DNA of 64,000 bases from NCBI RefSeq assembly GCF_029892155.1, contig NZ_JARZAG010000015.1:1-64000 (forward strand). Reading direction: 5' to 3'. How positions within the stretch are numbered: position 1 is the first letter of the stretch; every line of letters begins with the position of its first letter. This DNA comes from Kitasatospora sp. GAS204B (GTDB lineage: Bacteria; Actinomycetota; Actinomycetes; Streptomycetales; Streptomycetaceae). Below, piece after piece: positions 26,220 through 34,610 of this stretch. The notes beneath the pieces were generated by a model that ran no database searches, had not been told where the DNA came from, and saw only the letters and a list, made by a program, of their open reading frames with translations. Position numbers and translations under genes: made by a program.

Positions 26220-26539
26220 TGTCGTCGACCGGCGCACGCTTCCAGCCATGGGCACGAAGACCTGCGCGCCTCGCCGAAGACGTTGGTGACCCGGTTCACG
26301 GGCCGGAGCCGGGCGACATCCGCGGACCTGCGGGCCACCGTCCGACCTGGGCTCCCGAACCAGGCGGTCGCCGTCTCGCTCGATGGACTGGACAGCGCAG
26401 GCGAGGCGGCGCTGCCGCCCAGAAGCCCGCCGCTCGGGGTTCTGCCCCAGGAGCTGAACCGCAACACCCTCCGCGTCAGCCGACCCAGCGCGCGGCCGCC
26501 GGGACAAGGGGACACCGGCTATGGACTAATGTTCCTGCG
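26220..26539. other. 320-base region without a supported gene
   Basis: Open frames exist on both strands but none has a ribosome binding site, typical composition or a recognisable domain. It could be decayed coding DNA; the acyltransferase promoter must lie near its right end. Confidence 0.3.
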
Positions 26540-27928
26540 GTGAAGGGTATACGACGGCGGTCGCCCGCCAAGCGCGGTGGCGAGCGCACCTCGACCGCAG
26601 GGTCTCGATTGGGTTGGCTGGATGCTTTGCGCGGCCTCGCCGCGCTGGTGGTGGCGCTGTATCACTTCGGCATCCTCGAACTACTGCCGTTCGGCGGGGC
26701 GGTGTGGGCGCACTTCGACCTCGGCCTGTACGGGGTGATGATGTTCTTCCTGGTCAGCGGGTACATCATCCCGGCCTCACTGGAGCGCCGGGGTGACGTG
26801 CGGGCGTTCTGGGTGGGGCGCATCTTTCGGATCTACCCGGCACTGATCGGCACCTACGTGGTGGCCATCATGATCCTGCCCAAGGGGGACGGCGCTGTCG
26901 CGCTGTTCCGGACCGGTCACAACGTGATCTCGCTGACGGCCAACGCCACCATGCTCCAGGACATGCTCAACGTGGTGAACGGCATGGGCGTGACCTGGAC
27001 CCTGACCTACGAGATGACCTTCTACTTCCTGGTCACCGGCCTGTTCACGCTGGGCTGGCACAAGCGCAGCAGCCTGTTCGCGGTGGGCTTCGCCGCAGTG
27101 GGCCTGGTGTTCGGCGGCACGCTCACCTCCGACCTCTTCGCCCATGACCTCAACTCCACCCGGCACCTGGTGCTGGCGGCCGCGCTGATCGTGCTGATGG
27201 GCTTCGTCTGCATGCTCAGCGGCAACCCGGCACTGACCCGGATCGGCGGCCTGCTGGTCGGTGCCCTGGCCGCCGTGCTGCTGTTCACCAACGGTCGAGC
27301 GCCCATCTTCGAGACCCTGCTGATCTTCGCCACGATGTTCGCCGGCACGGTGATCTACCGGGCCGAGCACGGGCAGCTCGACAAGACGCAGGCCTGGCTG
27401 GTCTGCGGCTTCGTGGTGGTCTCCGGCGTGGCCATCGGTTGGATGTACAACCGCAACGGCATGGAGAACCAGACCTGGAACGCCGGCTGGATCGCCTGGT
27501 GCGGCTCCTACACCGGGGCCTGGGCGACCTTCCTCGGCGCTATGGCGCTGCGCAAGCGGCGCTTCCCGAAGGTGCTGACCTGGCTCGGCGCGGTGAGCTT
27601 CTCGGTGTACCTGCTGCACGTCCACCTGCTGCACACGCTCGGCCCGATGTTCGGCATCCCGCCACGGCCCACCGCGGTGGGCGCCAAGGTGCTCTGGACG
27701 GCCACGTTCCTGGCAGTGACGCTGGCGGCCGCCTACCTGATGTACCGGCTGGTGGAGCTGCCGTGCCAGAAGCTCGGCCGGAAGGTGCTGAAGACGCTCG
27801 AACGGGTCCTGCCGGCACCACCCGCGCCGCCCGTGCCCGCGCCCGCGCTGTCAACCCCGGGCACACCTGCCGCGGTGCCTGCGACCGAGCCGAAGGTCCC
27901 CGCCGAGGCGGGTTCACACAGCGGCTGA
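26540..27928 (+). CDS. Acyltransferase 3 family membrane protein (OafA-like)
   Basis: A 462-residue membrane protein of the acyltransferase-3 family, which transfers acyl groups to sugars, glycans or macrolides outside or across the membrane. The signature LGWLDALRGLAALVVALYHFG (residues 24-44) carries the conserved Arg and catalytic His. GVMMFFLVSGYIIPASLERR and RIFRIYPALIGTYVV follow, then about ten transmembrane segments and FSVYLLHVHLLHTLGP near residue 360. The last 50 residues are a Pro/Ala-rich cytoplasmic tail. The GTG start overlaps no other gene. It ends at the hairpin at 27958. Confidence 0.9.
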   Translation: MKGIRRRSPAKRGGERTSTAGSRLGWLDALRGLAALVVALYHFGILELLPFGGAVWAHFDLGLYGVMMFFLVSGYIIPASLERRGDVRAFWVGRIFRIYPALIGTYVVAIMILPKGDGAVALFRTGHNVISLTANATMLQDMLNVVNGMGVTWTLTYEMTFYFLVTGLFTLGWHKRSSLFAVGFAAVGLVFGGTLTSDLFAHDLNSTRHLVLAAALIVLMGFVCMLSGNPALTRIGGLLVGALAAVLLFTNGRAPIFETLLIFATMFAGTVIYRAEHGQLDKTQAWLVCGFVVVSGVAIGWMYNRNGMENQTWNAGWIAWCGSYTGAWATFLGAMALRKRRFPKVLTWLGAVSFSVYLLHVHLLHTLGPMFGIPPRPTAVGAKVLWTATFLAVTLAAAYLMYRLVELPCQKLGRKVLKTLERVLPAPPAPPVPAPALSTPGTPAAVPATEPKVPAEAGSHSG

Positions 27929-27957
27929 GCCGCTGGCCGCAGACATCGAGTTTTCTT

Positions 27958-27994
27958 GGGCTCGGTACCGTCCTGCCTGGACGGTGCCGAGCCC
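27958..27994. terminator. Terminator between acyltransferase and Tad locus
   Basis: GGGCTCGGTACCGTCC, a 5-base loop and GGACGGTGCCGAGCCC form a 16-bp stem with one wobble pair, preceded by TTTTC. It lies in the 218-base convergent gap and probably also insulates the end of the Tad operon. Confidence 0.85.
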
Positions 27995-28146
27995 TCTGCA
28001 GTCCCCCCGGCGGAAGCTCGGGAAGGTCTCGTGACTGACGGTTACAGCCTGGAGTCAGCGCGCAGCCGATCCCGGATCTGCGCATGCATCGCGCAGCATC
28101 CTCCGACGTTGCGCACCGCAACGCTGAACCTGCGAACCGCAGCCGC

Positions 28147-31100
28147 TCAGGGGCTGGAGAGCAGGTCGCGCAACAGGGCGACCGTGTCGGGGGCGAGGCT
28201 GCGGCCGGTGCGGCGGCTCAGGGCGTCCAAGCGGTTGACGGCCTTGAGGAGTTGGTCGCGGGCGCCGGCCGAGGCGTAGGCGTAGAAGAGGTCGCGGTGC
28301 AGGAGTTCGACGTCCGGGGCGACGGCGAGGCCGCGGAACACGGCGGCCTCGGCGCTGCGGTGGTCGCCGTACTGCAGGCGGCGGGCGGCGAGTTCGTGGG
28401 CGGTGTCGACGATGGCGGCGAGCATGTCCTGGCGGAATGCCTCGGCCCAGGTGTAGCCGCTGTCCGGGGTCTCGGCGAACGGGGCGCCACGGACCAGCGC
28501 GAGGGCGTGGGCCAGGGCGGCGTCGGCGGTGGTGCTGGTGCTGCGCATGCCGCGGCGGTAGAGGCTGCGGAACTCGTCCCAGTCGCAGGTGACGGTCGGG
28601 GCGAAGGTGCAGCTGTCGTCGGCGTCCTGGCGCAGGAAGGCGCGGCCGTCCGGGTCGCTGCCGATCCAGTCGGCCAGCGCGGCGAAGGTGGCGGGCAGTG
28701 CCTGGTCCGGGCGCGCGTGATCGCCCGGGTGCAGGGCGCGGTCGGCTGCGGCGGGGTCGGAGCCGGGGTGCAGCGCCAGGTAGGCGGCGAGTTCGGTCAG
28801 GCCGGGCACGGTGGCCGGGTCGGTCGGGCCGCACGCGCCGAGCACGTCGACCGGGCCGAGCAGCCGCACCCGGGGGGTGGTGCGGATCGCGTGCGCCTCC
28901 GGGGAGCGGAGGATCGCGAGCAGGTCGTCGGCGTCGGTGCGGACCACCGCGGGGCCCGGGATCGGGGTACCGGCGGCTGGGGTGGCGGAGTCAGGGGCGG
29001 CGGCCGTCGGAGTCGGGTCGGCCTGGACCGGCTCGGGGCGGAACGGGACGCGCGGGTCGGGCAGTACGGGCGACGGCTCGGGGGCGGCGTCGTGGATGGG
29101 GGCGGGCTCGGGGGCTGCGGGGGGTTCGGGGGCTGCGGGGGGTTCGGAGACTGTGCGGGACTCAGGGACCGCGGGCTCAACCGGCGTGATGACGGGCCGG
29201 GGTGGCACCGGCTGACCGCTGATCGCCTGCAAACCGCGGCTGTTGATGCTGTGGCGGGCCGAACCGGTCGGCGCGGCAGCCGGGTTGACGGTCGCGAACG
29301 GGCTGCTTCCGGTTCCGATCAACCGGCTGATCAGGCGCGGCCCGTCCTCCGGCGGTCCGTCGGGCAGCGCATCGCCGACGAACGCGGCGGTGCCCGCGCC
29401 GACACCGGCCAGCACCGGTACCGGCTTGGGCAGATCGGCCGGCTCCAACTCCTCGCCCTCGAAGGTCCAGGAGGGCGCGGGGTGTTGCTCGGTGGACTCG
29501 GCGGTGCTCACCAGCTCGCCCCAGTGGCCGAACTGTTCGTCGGTCAACCGCTGCAACTGGAAGGCCAGGTGCAGGCCCGGCAGGGTGGCGGGGCCGGTGC
29601 TCGGCAGTGTCCAACGGGCCACCGGGCCGGCGCCGCGTTCCGGGGCGCGGGCGATCACGGCCAGGCAGGTGCGCGGCCTGCCGTCGAGCAGTCGGCCGAG
29701 TTCTGCCGGAACGTCCCCGGTGGGCGGCTGCGCGGAGAGCACGATCTCGGGCACCCAGGCGTCGCCGGCGTGGCCCCGGCTGCGGGCGTCGCGCGGATGG
29801 GCCGCGCCGACCTCGACCAGTGAGGTGCGGGCCTTGGCGATCCGGGGTTCGAGGGCGGCGAGCGCGGTCTCCAGGGTCGGGTAGCGGTGCACCCGGTCGG
29901 CGACGGTGTCGGAGACCGGCAGGTCGTCGGCGAAACCGACCAGGTGCAGGCTGAGCTTGTCGGCCAGCGGACTGTGCGCCAGCTCCAGGGCGATGGTGCG
30001 CAGCACCCCGCGCGCGTCGTCCGGGTGGCCGGCCAGGTGGAGCAGCCGGACCGTCTCCAGGTCGGCCAGCACGGCGGCGCCGTCGGTGGCCGTGCCGAGG
30101 GTGACCAGCGCCGGGTAGGGGGCGGGCACCTTGGCGGCCTGCTGGACGGAGAGCAGAGCGGTGGAGTCGGCCGAGCACCACCACACGTTGGGCGCGTGCG
30201 CGGCGCGGAACGGCGCGATCGGGACGGCGGGGGCGGCCAGGTGCAACTCGACCGTGCCACCGGTGGTGACCCGGACGGCCGCGAGCGCGGGCAAGCGCTT
30301 TCCGGTGCGGCTGACGTTGCGGGCCAGGGTGCGCAGCGAGCGGTTCAGCAGGTCGAGCCCGGTGCTGTTCTGCCTGACCCGCAGTTCCGCCTCGAAGGTG
30401 GCGGCGGGCAGCGTGGGCATCGGGATCCGGTGCCGGGGGCGGCGGGCTCGCTGCTGTGCGCCACGCCGGTGGGCGACCGATCCGATCAGCACGGCGGCGA
30501 GCAGCACCCCGATGCCTGCGGCGGCGAGCGCGGCGGTGTAGTCGCCGGCCGGCTCCTCCATGGAGGCCTTGGCCTGGTGAGCGCTTTCCTGCACGCTGCC
30601 ACCCGCCCCCTCGTGAGCGCCCGGGCCGGGGGCGGCAGCGCTCGGGTGTGGGGCCGCATCGACGGACGGGCCGGTGGAGGGGTGCGCGACCGGCTGGGTG
30701 GTGGGGTGCGCGGACGGCGTCGACGCGGCCGGCGCGGATGCCGCGAGCGCGGGCGCGGACTGCGTGGGAGCCGGCGTGGCGGGCGTCGCGGACGCCGACT
30801 GCGGCACTGCGGCCGGGGCAGGAGCAGGAGCAGGGGTCGGCGCAGCGGCCGCCGGCTGGGCAGCCGCTGCGGCCGGAGCGCCCGGGACGGTCAACACCAT
30901 CCCCGGCACGACCACGTTCGGATCGGTCAGCGTCTCCCCGTCCGGTGCCCGCACTCCCTTGTTGGCGTCGAACAGCTGCTGCCAGTCGTCCGAACTCCCC
31001 AACTCCCGTTGCGCGATGGCGGAGAGGGTGTCACCCGAGCGGACGGTCGTGGTGGCGTCGTGCGCCCCCTGCCCCTGCGGGCCGCCGGCCGCCGAAGCCG

Positions 31101-31971
31101 ACTGCGCCGCTTGCGCCGAAGGCGTGCCGGAGCCGTCCGGCTTGGCGTCCGACGGCATCAGCAGCTGCCACCCCGGCTGGATCGGCCGGTCGGCGTCGAA
31201 GCGCTCACCGGAACTGTCCATCACCCGCCCGGCGTTGAGCTTGGCGATCTCCTGCCAGCGCTCCCCCGAGCCGAGTTGGCGCTCGGCGATCGACCAGAGG
31301 CTGTCGGCCGGCCGGCTGTCCCGCACGGTGTAGCCGGGGTGCTGGGCCTGCGGTTGCGGGTCGGCGGCCGGCAGCGCGAGGGTCGGCGCGGCGGCCGGTG
31401 CAGCGGTCAGAGCGGCGTACCGTGGTGCGGCCGTGAGCTGCGCGGGCGCGGCGGCCGCGGCGATCTGCCCCGGCGCGGCGGCGGCGAAGGAGGCGCCGGC
31501 CACCGGCAGCAGCGCGATCACCGCGCCGACCAGGCCGGCCGCCATCCGCTGGCTCCAGCCGAAGGCCGGGATCCGCCGGGCCACCCGGCCGCGCAGCTGG
31601 GCCGGGATCTCCAGCAGCACGGAGAGCGCGAAGCAGCCCCACCCGAGCCAGCCGATGCCGACCAGCGCCCAGAGGAAGAGCTGCCCGTTGTCCGGACTGG
31701 AAAGCGCTTGCCAGATGCCGTCGTGGCCCACCCCGCCCATCGCGGCCACCGCACGGGTGCCGTAGAGCAGCAGCGCGGGCACGCCGACCAGCAGGCCGGC
31801 CAGCACCAGCAGCGCACCGAAGGCGGCCGGCAGCGAGCGCAGCGGGTTGCGCCGGCGCCCCGGCGGGCGGGCCGCCGTTCGGGCCCGAGCGGCAGCCGGC
31901 CCGCTCTTGGGGCGCCCCGCGGTGGAAGAACTCTCCGGGCGGGTACGGACCTTGGCTCGTGGCGCGGCCAT
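28147..31971 (-). CDS. LysM and BTAD domain membrane protein of the Tad locus
   Basis: A 1274-residue protein ending the Tad operon. Three hydrophobic segments (residues 47-70, 98-122, 143-165) precede two LysM repeats (212-273 with GYTVRDSRPADSLWSIAERQLG; 307-363 with TTTVRSGDTLSAIAQRELG). A Pro/Ala/Thr linker leads to a fourth segment (478-500, LAAAGIGVLLAAVLIGSVA) followed by RRGAQQRARRPRHR, placing the rest in the cytoplasm. That part ends with a BTAD domain (last 160 residues; DEFRSLYRRGMRS, LVRGAPFAETPDSGYTW, LLKAVNRLDALSRRTGR). It could sense cell-wall state outside and act inside. Four bases or fewer separate it from the TadG-like gene. It contains three AAGCGCTT-type sites. Confidence 0.88.
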   Translation of the reverse strand: MAAPRAKVRTRPESSSTAGRPKSGPAAARARTAARPPGRRRNPLRSLPAAFGALLVLAGLLVGVPALLLYGTRAVAAMGGVGHDGIWQALSSPDNGQLFLWALVGIGWLGWGCFALSVLLEIPAQLRGRVARRIPAFGWSQRMAAGLVGAVIALLPVAGASFAAAAPGQIAAAAAPAQLTAAPRYAALTAAPAAAPTLALPAADPQPQAQHPGYTVRDSRPADSLWSIAERQLGSGERWQEIAKLNAGRVMDSSGERFDADRPIQPGWQLLMPSDAKPDGSGTPSAQAAQSASAAGGPQGQGAHDATTTVRSGDTLSAIAQRELGSSDDWQQLFDANKGVRAPDGETLTDPNVVVPGMVLTVPGAPAAAAAQPAAAAPTPAPAPAPAAVPQSASATPATPAPTQSAPALAASAPAASTPSAHPTTQPVAHPSTGPSVDAAPHPSAAAPGPGAHEGAGGSVQESAHQAKASMEEPAGDYTAALAAAGIGVLLAAVLIGSVAHRRGAQQRARRPRHRIPMPTLPAATFEAELRVRQNSTGLDLLNRSLRTLARNVSRTGKRLPALAAVRVTTGGTVELHLAAPAVPIAPFRAAHAPNVWWCSADSTALLSVQQAAKVPAPYPALVTLGTATDGAAVLADLETVRLLHLAGHPDDARGVLRTIALELAHSPLADKLSLHLVGFADDLPVSDTVADRVHRYPTLETALAALEPRIAKARTSLVEVGAAHPRDARSRGHAGDAWVPEIVLSAQPPTGDVPAELGRLLDGRPRTCLAVIARAPERGAGPVARWTLPSTGPATLPGLHLAFQLQRLTDEQFGHWGELVSTAESTEQHPAPSWTFEGEELEPADLPKPVPVLAGVGAGTAAFVGDALPDGPPEDGPRLISRLIGTGSSPFATVNPAAAPTGSARHSINSRGLQAISGQPVPPRPVITPVEPAVPESRTVSEPPAAPEPPAAPEPAPIHDAAPEPSPVLPDPRVPFRPEPVQADPTPTAAAPDSATPAAGTPIPGPAVVRTDADDLLAILRSPEAHAIRTTPRVRLLGPVDVLGACGPTDPATVPGLTELAAYLALHPGSDPAAADRALHPGDHARPDQALPATFAALADWIGSDPDGRAFLRQDADDSCTFAPTVTCDWDEFRSLYRRGMRSTSTTADAALAHALALVRGAPFAETPDSGYTWAEAFRQDMLAAIVDTAHELAARRLQYGDHRSAEAAVFRGLAVAPDVELLHRDLFYAYASAGARDQLLKAVNRLDALSRRTGRSLAPDTVALLRDLLSSP
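30290..30303. other. Intragenic GGnAAGCGCTTnCC palindrome
   Basis: GGCAAGCGCTTTCC, exact consensus match inside the LysM-BTAD gene; it encodes GKRL with the codons AAG CGC TTG in the minus-strand frame. Confidence 0.55.
30576..30589. other. Intragenic palindrome, one mismatch
   Basis: GGTGAGCGCTTTCC inside the LysM-BTAD gene, one base from consensus and 286 bases from the previous site. Confidence 0.4.
31699..31712. other. Intragenic GGnAAGCGCTTnCC palindrome
   Basis: GGAAAGCGCTTGCC, exact consensus match near the 5' end of the LysM-BTAD gene (encodes WQALSS). Confidence 0.55.
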
Positions 31972-32429
31972 CAGGCGCCTCCCGCTTTCTGGTTGCCGGT
32001 CACCGGAGTGGCGGTGCCGATGCCCTGGACGGGCAGGGTGGGTGTGTTGAAGAGCCCGAGCAGCGCGGTGTGGTACGTGGTGTTGATCACGAAGGTGACG
32101 CTGGTCGCATCGGCTGGTGGCGGGTGGCCGGGGTCCGGCCAGTCCGCGGTCAGCCCGCCTCCGTAGGTCTGCCGCAGATAGGCGTTCGCGGCCTGGCGGG
32201 CGGCGTTCGTGTCGATCAGCAGCCCCTGGCCGCCGAGCAGCGCGCCCTGGTCGATCTGCTGGCCACCGACCCGGGCCGCCTCCTCGGCCAGCGCATCGGC
32301 CCGTTCCAAGGCGTTCAGGCGGCCGCCGCAGTCCAGCACGATGCCCATGAAGAGCATCATCACGCTGGCGCTGAGCGCCACGAAGATCGAGATGGTGCCG
32401 CGGTCGCGACCCCCCCGATGGACCCTCAC
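31971..32429 (-). CDS. TadG-like pilus assembly protein
   Basis: A 152-residue pseudopilin-like protein. It begins MRVHRGGRDRGTISIFVALS; the motif DRGTISIFVALSASVMMLFMGIVLDCGGRLNALERAD is the TadG-type N-terminus, with a hydrophobic helix followed by a G-R-x-x-A-x-x-x-A-D helix. The globular part (about 45-152) would face outside. The GTG start lies 63 bases after the preceding gene. Its stop coincides with the ATG of the LysM-BTAD gene, so translation is coupled. Role by family: minor pilin or envelope anchor for the Flp pilus. Confidence 0.8.
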   Translation of the reverse strand: MRVHRGGRDRGTISIFVALSASVMMLFMGIVLDCGGRLNALERADALAEEAARVGGQQIDQGALLGGQGLLIDTNAARQAANAYLRQTYGGGLTADWPDPGHPPPADATSVTFVINTTYHTALLGLFNTPTLPVQGIGTATPVTGNQKAGGA

Positions 32430-32492
32430 GTCCCCTCCCCAGGGCCTGATGTGTGCACGCGCTCGGTCACCGGATCACAGGCGGCCACCGGA

Positions 32493-33008
32493 TCACTGCG
32501 GTCGGTAGTAGTCGATGGCCGATGTGAACGACTGGTCAAACTCCATCTCGCCCGGTACCCCGGTCACGAACAGATCATTCACCTGAACCGTGCACTTGAT
32601 GTCGACCCGGACCATCTGCAGCGGTATGTTCCCGGTCTGCAGCGAAGTTCTGCCGGCCTGGACCGTCAACCTGTGGCAGCTGACGCCGCTCTGTGCGAGT
32701 GACTGCGCAACCGCCGTGCCGGCCACCTGGTTCAGCTGCTTGTCGGACTCGCTCGCCACGTAGTTCAGGGTCACGGTGCGCGCGCCGACCCTGGCGGCCT
32801 CCTGCACGCTGCCGGAGGCCGTCTCCAGCTGACCGATGATCACCACCAGGCTGAAGAGCGCCGCGATGGCCGGGATCAGGATCGCCGCCTCGATCGCGAG
32901 ACTGCCCCGTTCGGTGCCCGCACGCTCGATAGCCGCACGCTCGCCGACCTCGCCCGCGCTGCCCGCCCGCCCGCTGACCTCGATCGCCCGCTCCTCGTGC
33001 TCGCTCAT
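32493..33008 (-). CDS. TadE-like pseudopilin
   Basis: A 171-residue protein. A hydrophilic 48-residue leader ends in ERGSLAIEAAILIPAIAALFSLVVIIGQL, the TadE signature with Gly-Ser-x-x-x-Glu cleavage-type motif at the start of a hydrophobic helix, then EAARVGARTVTL. The C-terminal part has two cysteines (SCHRLTV, DIKCTVQV) that may pair. I start it at the ATG overlapping the previous stop (ATGA), giving MSEHEERAIEVSG; a frame extending to 33071 would overlap by 60 bases. Predicted substrate of a TadV-type peptidase and a minor pilus component. Confidence 0.85.
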   Translation of the reverse strand: MSEHEERAIEVSGRAGSAGEVGERAAIERAGTERGSLAIEAAILIPAIAALFSLVVIIGQLETASGSVQEAARVGARTVTLNYVASESDKQLNQVAGTAVAQSLAQSGVSCHRLTVQAGRTSLQTGNIPLQMVRVDIKCTVQVNDLFVTGVPGEMEFDQSFTSAIDYYRPQ

Positions 33009-33388
33009 GGTCCGACATACCGTTCGATCGGTTCCTGCACCTGCTGGTCGACCTTCAGGCCGTCCAGCCAAGGCAGCACGAACAACGGCGTGAACTCCAC
33101 CTTCACCACGATCGTGTTGCTGCCCGCAGGCCGCCGGACTCCCACGGTCGGCGTCCCGAGAACCCCGTTGAACGGTGCCAGGAAAGCGCTTGCCCGGTCG
33201 CCGGCGGCCTGGTCCGTGCCGCCGTACGCGCGCCCCGCGTCCGCCCCTTCGCGCGCCGCGGCCAAGGCCACGCTCTCCGAGTACCAGAGCAGCGCGACCT
33301 GGACCACGAGCAGCACCAGCAGCACGATCAGCGGGAAGACGAGCGCGAAGCTCAAGGTGAGGACCCCACGGTCAGCGCGGTCGTCCAC
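33005..33388 (-). CDS. TadE-like pseudopilin (short)
   Basis: A 127-residue protein starting at a GTG with GGGGTGG upstream: MDDRADRGVLTLSFALVFPL. The motif RGVLTLSFALVFPLIVLLVLLVVQVALLWYSE and ALAAAREGADAGRAYGG match the TadE N-terminal helix and the conserved A-x-x-A-A-R-E-G-A segment. The usual pilin glutamate at position +5 is replaced (TLSFA), as in several actinomycete TadE proteins. It begins 17 bases after the Flp gene stop and overlaps the next gene by four bases. It carries one exact AAGCGCTT palindrome. Confidence 0.85.
   Translation of the reverse strand: MDDRADRGVLTLSFALVFPLIVLLVLLVVQVALLWYSESVALAAAREGADAGRAYGGTDQAAGDRASAFLAPFNGVLGTPTVGVRRPAGSNTIVVKVEFTPLFVLPWLDGLKVDQQVQEPIERYVGP
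33181..33194. other. Intragenic GGnAAGCGCTTnCC palindrome
   Basis: GGAAAGCGCTTGCC, identical to the site at 31699, inside the short TadE gene (encodes ASAFLAP with TTT for Phe). Confidence 0.55.
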
Positions 33389-33405
33389 CCACCGTCGCCA
33401 CCCCG

Positions 33406-33675
33406 TCAGTTGGGCGTGATGTTCTTCGGCAGGGTGCTCGGGACGGTGCTCTTCACCGTGTTGCTGAAGCTGGTGACCGCCGCCAGGATCGCGCCGGCGA
33501 TCGCCACCACGACGATCACGATCAGTGCCATCTCGATGCTCAGCGCGCCACGGTCGCCCGCGGCCCGGGCCGACCGGGCGCGGCCGGCGTGGACCCGCAG
33601 CACCATCGCCCCGAGTTGCAGGGGCAGTAGCAGTGGCAGCAGGAACAGCTGTGTCAGGGTCCGCAGGGTCTTCAT
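33406..33675 (-). CDS. Flp-type prepilin
   Basis: An 89-residue protein and the best candidate for the major pilin. A leader of about 40 residues (MKTLRTLTQLFLLPLLLPLQ, then a basic stretch) ends in DRGALSIEMALIVIVVVAIAGAIL, a class-III prepilin cleavage motif (Gly-Ala-Leu-Ser-Ile-Glu) followed by a 20-residue hydrophobic helix, and a short mature tail TSFSNTVKSTVPSTLPKNITPN. The leader is longer and more hydrophobic than in classical Flp pilins. The ATG follows GGAGACCGAACC. It is encoded between TadC and the TadE proteins, as in other Tad loci. Confidence 0.82.
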   Translation of the reverse strand: MKTLRTLTQLFLLPLLLPLQLGAMVLRVHAGRARSARAAGDRGALSIEMALIVIVVVAIAGAILAAVTSFSNTVKSTVPSTLPKNITPN

Positions 33676-33722
33676 GGTTCGGTCTCCTCGGGGGACGGAA
33701 GTCCGGTGGGCCGGACGGGCAT

Positions 33723-34610
33723 TCAGAACACATGGAGCATCTGGTAGAGCGCGGGATAGACGATCAGGACGGTCATCAGCAGGGTGAGCGCCGCGCCCGG
33801 CGCCACCATCTGCTCGCTGGTGGAGCCGGCCTCGGCCAGTTCGGCGGAGAGGAGTTCGTCGCGCAGACCCTTGGCGCGGGCCCGCAGGGTGTCGTACACG
33901 GCGGCGCCGTCGGTCCCGGAGAGCCGCATGATGTCGGCCACGTCCTGTAGGGCGGTCAGGCCGAGTTCGTCGGCGAGCGCGTCCAGGCCGTCCCACGGCG
34001 GCAACCGGTCCGTGGCGGCGCGTTCCAGGGCGTCGCGCAGCCGGCGGAACACCGTGCCCCGACCGACCGCCGCCGCCCGCCGCATCGCCTCGGCCGGGCC
34101 GTGGTCGGCCGCCCGTTCCAGCGCCACGAGTTCGAGGTACGCGGCGATCCCGTGCAGGTACTCGGTGCGGGCCTCCTTGGCCTCGCTCTGCACGATCGCG
34201 TCGGGAAGCACCCAGCCGCCGGCCGCGAGCGCCACGCCGAGCAGCGCGGGCAGTGCCACCGGCATGGCGAGGCCGGTGAGTTGCGCCATCGCCGAGAGGT
34301 AGCCGGGCAGCACCAGGCCGATCAGCGCGAAGAGCAGCTTGTGCGCCATGAACCGCGCCGGGGTACGGCCGATCAACGCCAGCGACTGCAGCGGCACTCG
34401 GGAGCCGGCCAGCGCGAGCGAACGGTTGCCGAGCCGGTCGTACCAGGACCCGTCCAGCGGCGTCTCGCCGTCCCGCTGCTCCACCGGGGCCCGGTGCAGC
34501 CGCTCCAGCGCCTGCCCCAGGTCCGGTGGGGCAGGCCGCAGTTCGGCGATCAGCAGGGCGATCCCGGCGGCCGCCACGCACCCGGCGAGCACGGCCCAGG
34601 GGGAGATCAT
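33723..34610 (-). CDS. tadC: TadC-like type II/IV secretion inner-membrane protein
   Basis: A 295-residue membrane protein with the T2SSF (GspF) fold. It has an N-terminal helix, two central helices (ALIGLVLPGYLSAMAQL and AVALPALLGVALAAGGWVLPD) and two at the C-terminus (MVAPGAALTLLMTVLIVYPALYQML). The cytoplasmic core contains the family segments YLHGIAAYLELVALERAAD and LADELGLTALQDVADIMRLSGTDGAAVYDTLRARAKGLRDE. It forms the assembly platform with TadB. Its start overlaps the TadB stop by four bases. Confidence 0.88.
   Translation of the reverse strand: MISPWAVLAGCVAAAGIALLIAELRPAPPDLGQALERLHRAPVEQRDGETPLDGSWYDRLGNRSLALAGSRVPLQSLALIGRTPARFMAHKLLFALIGLVLPGYLSAMAQLTGLAMPVALPALLGVALAAGGWVLPDAIVQSEAKEARTEYLHGIAAYLELVALERAADHGPAEAMRRAAAVGRGTVFRRLRDALERAATDRLPPWDGLDALADELGLTALQDVADIMRLSGTDGAAVYDTLRARAKGLRDELLSAELAEAGSTSEQMVAPGAALTLLMTVLIVYPALYQMLHVF

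Noticed and set aside
26157..26507. Minus-strand hypothetical protein before the acyltransferase gene
   Set aside because: No ribosome binding site, no domain, and it overlaps the terminator of the phospholipase D-like gene.
24116..26515. A 799-codon minus-strand frame over the phospholipase D-like gene
   Set aside because: Composition is Gly/Val/Arg-rich nonsense mirroring the Ser/Thr-rich plus-strand protein; no ribosome binding site.
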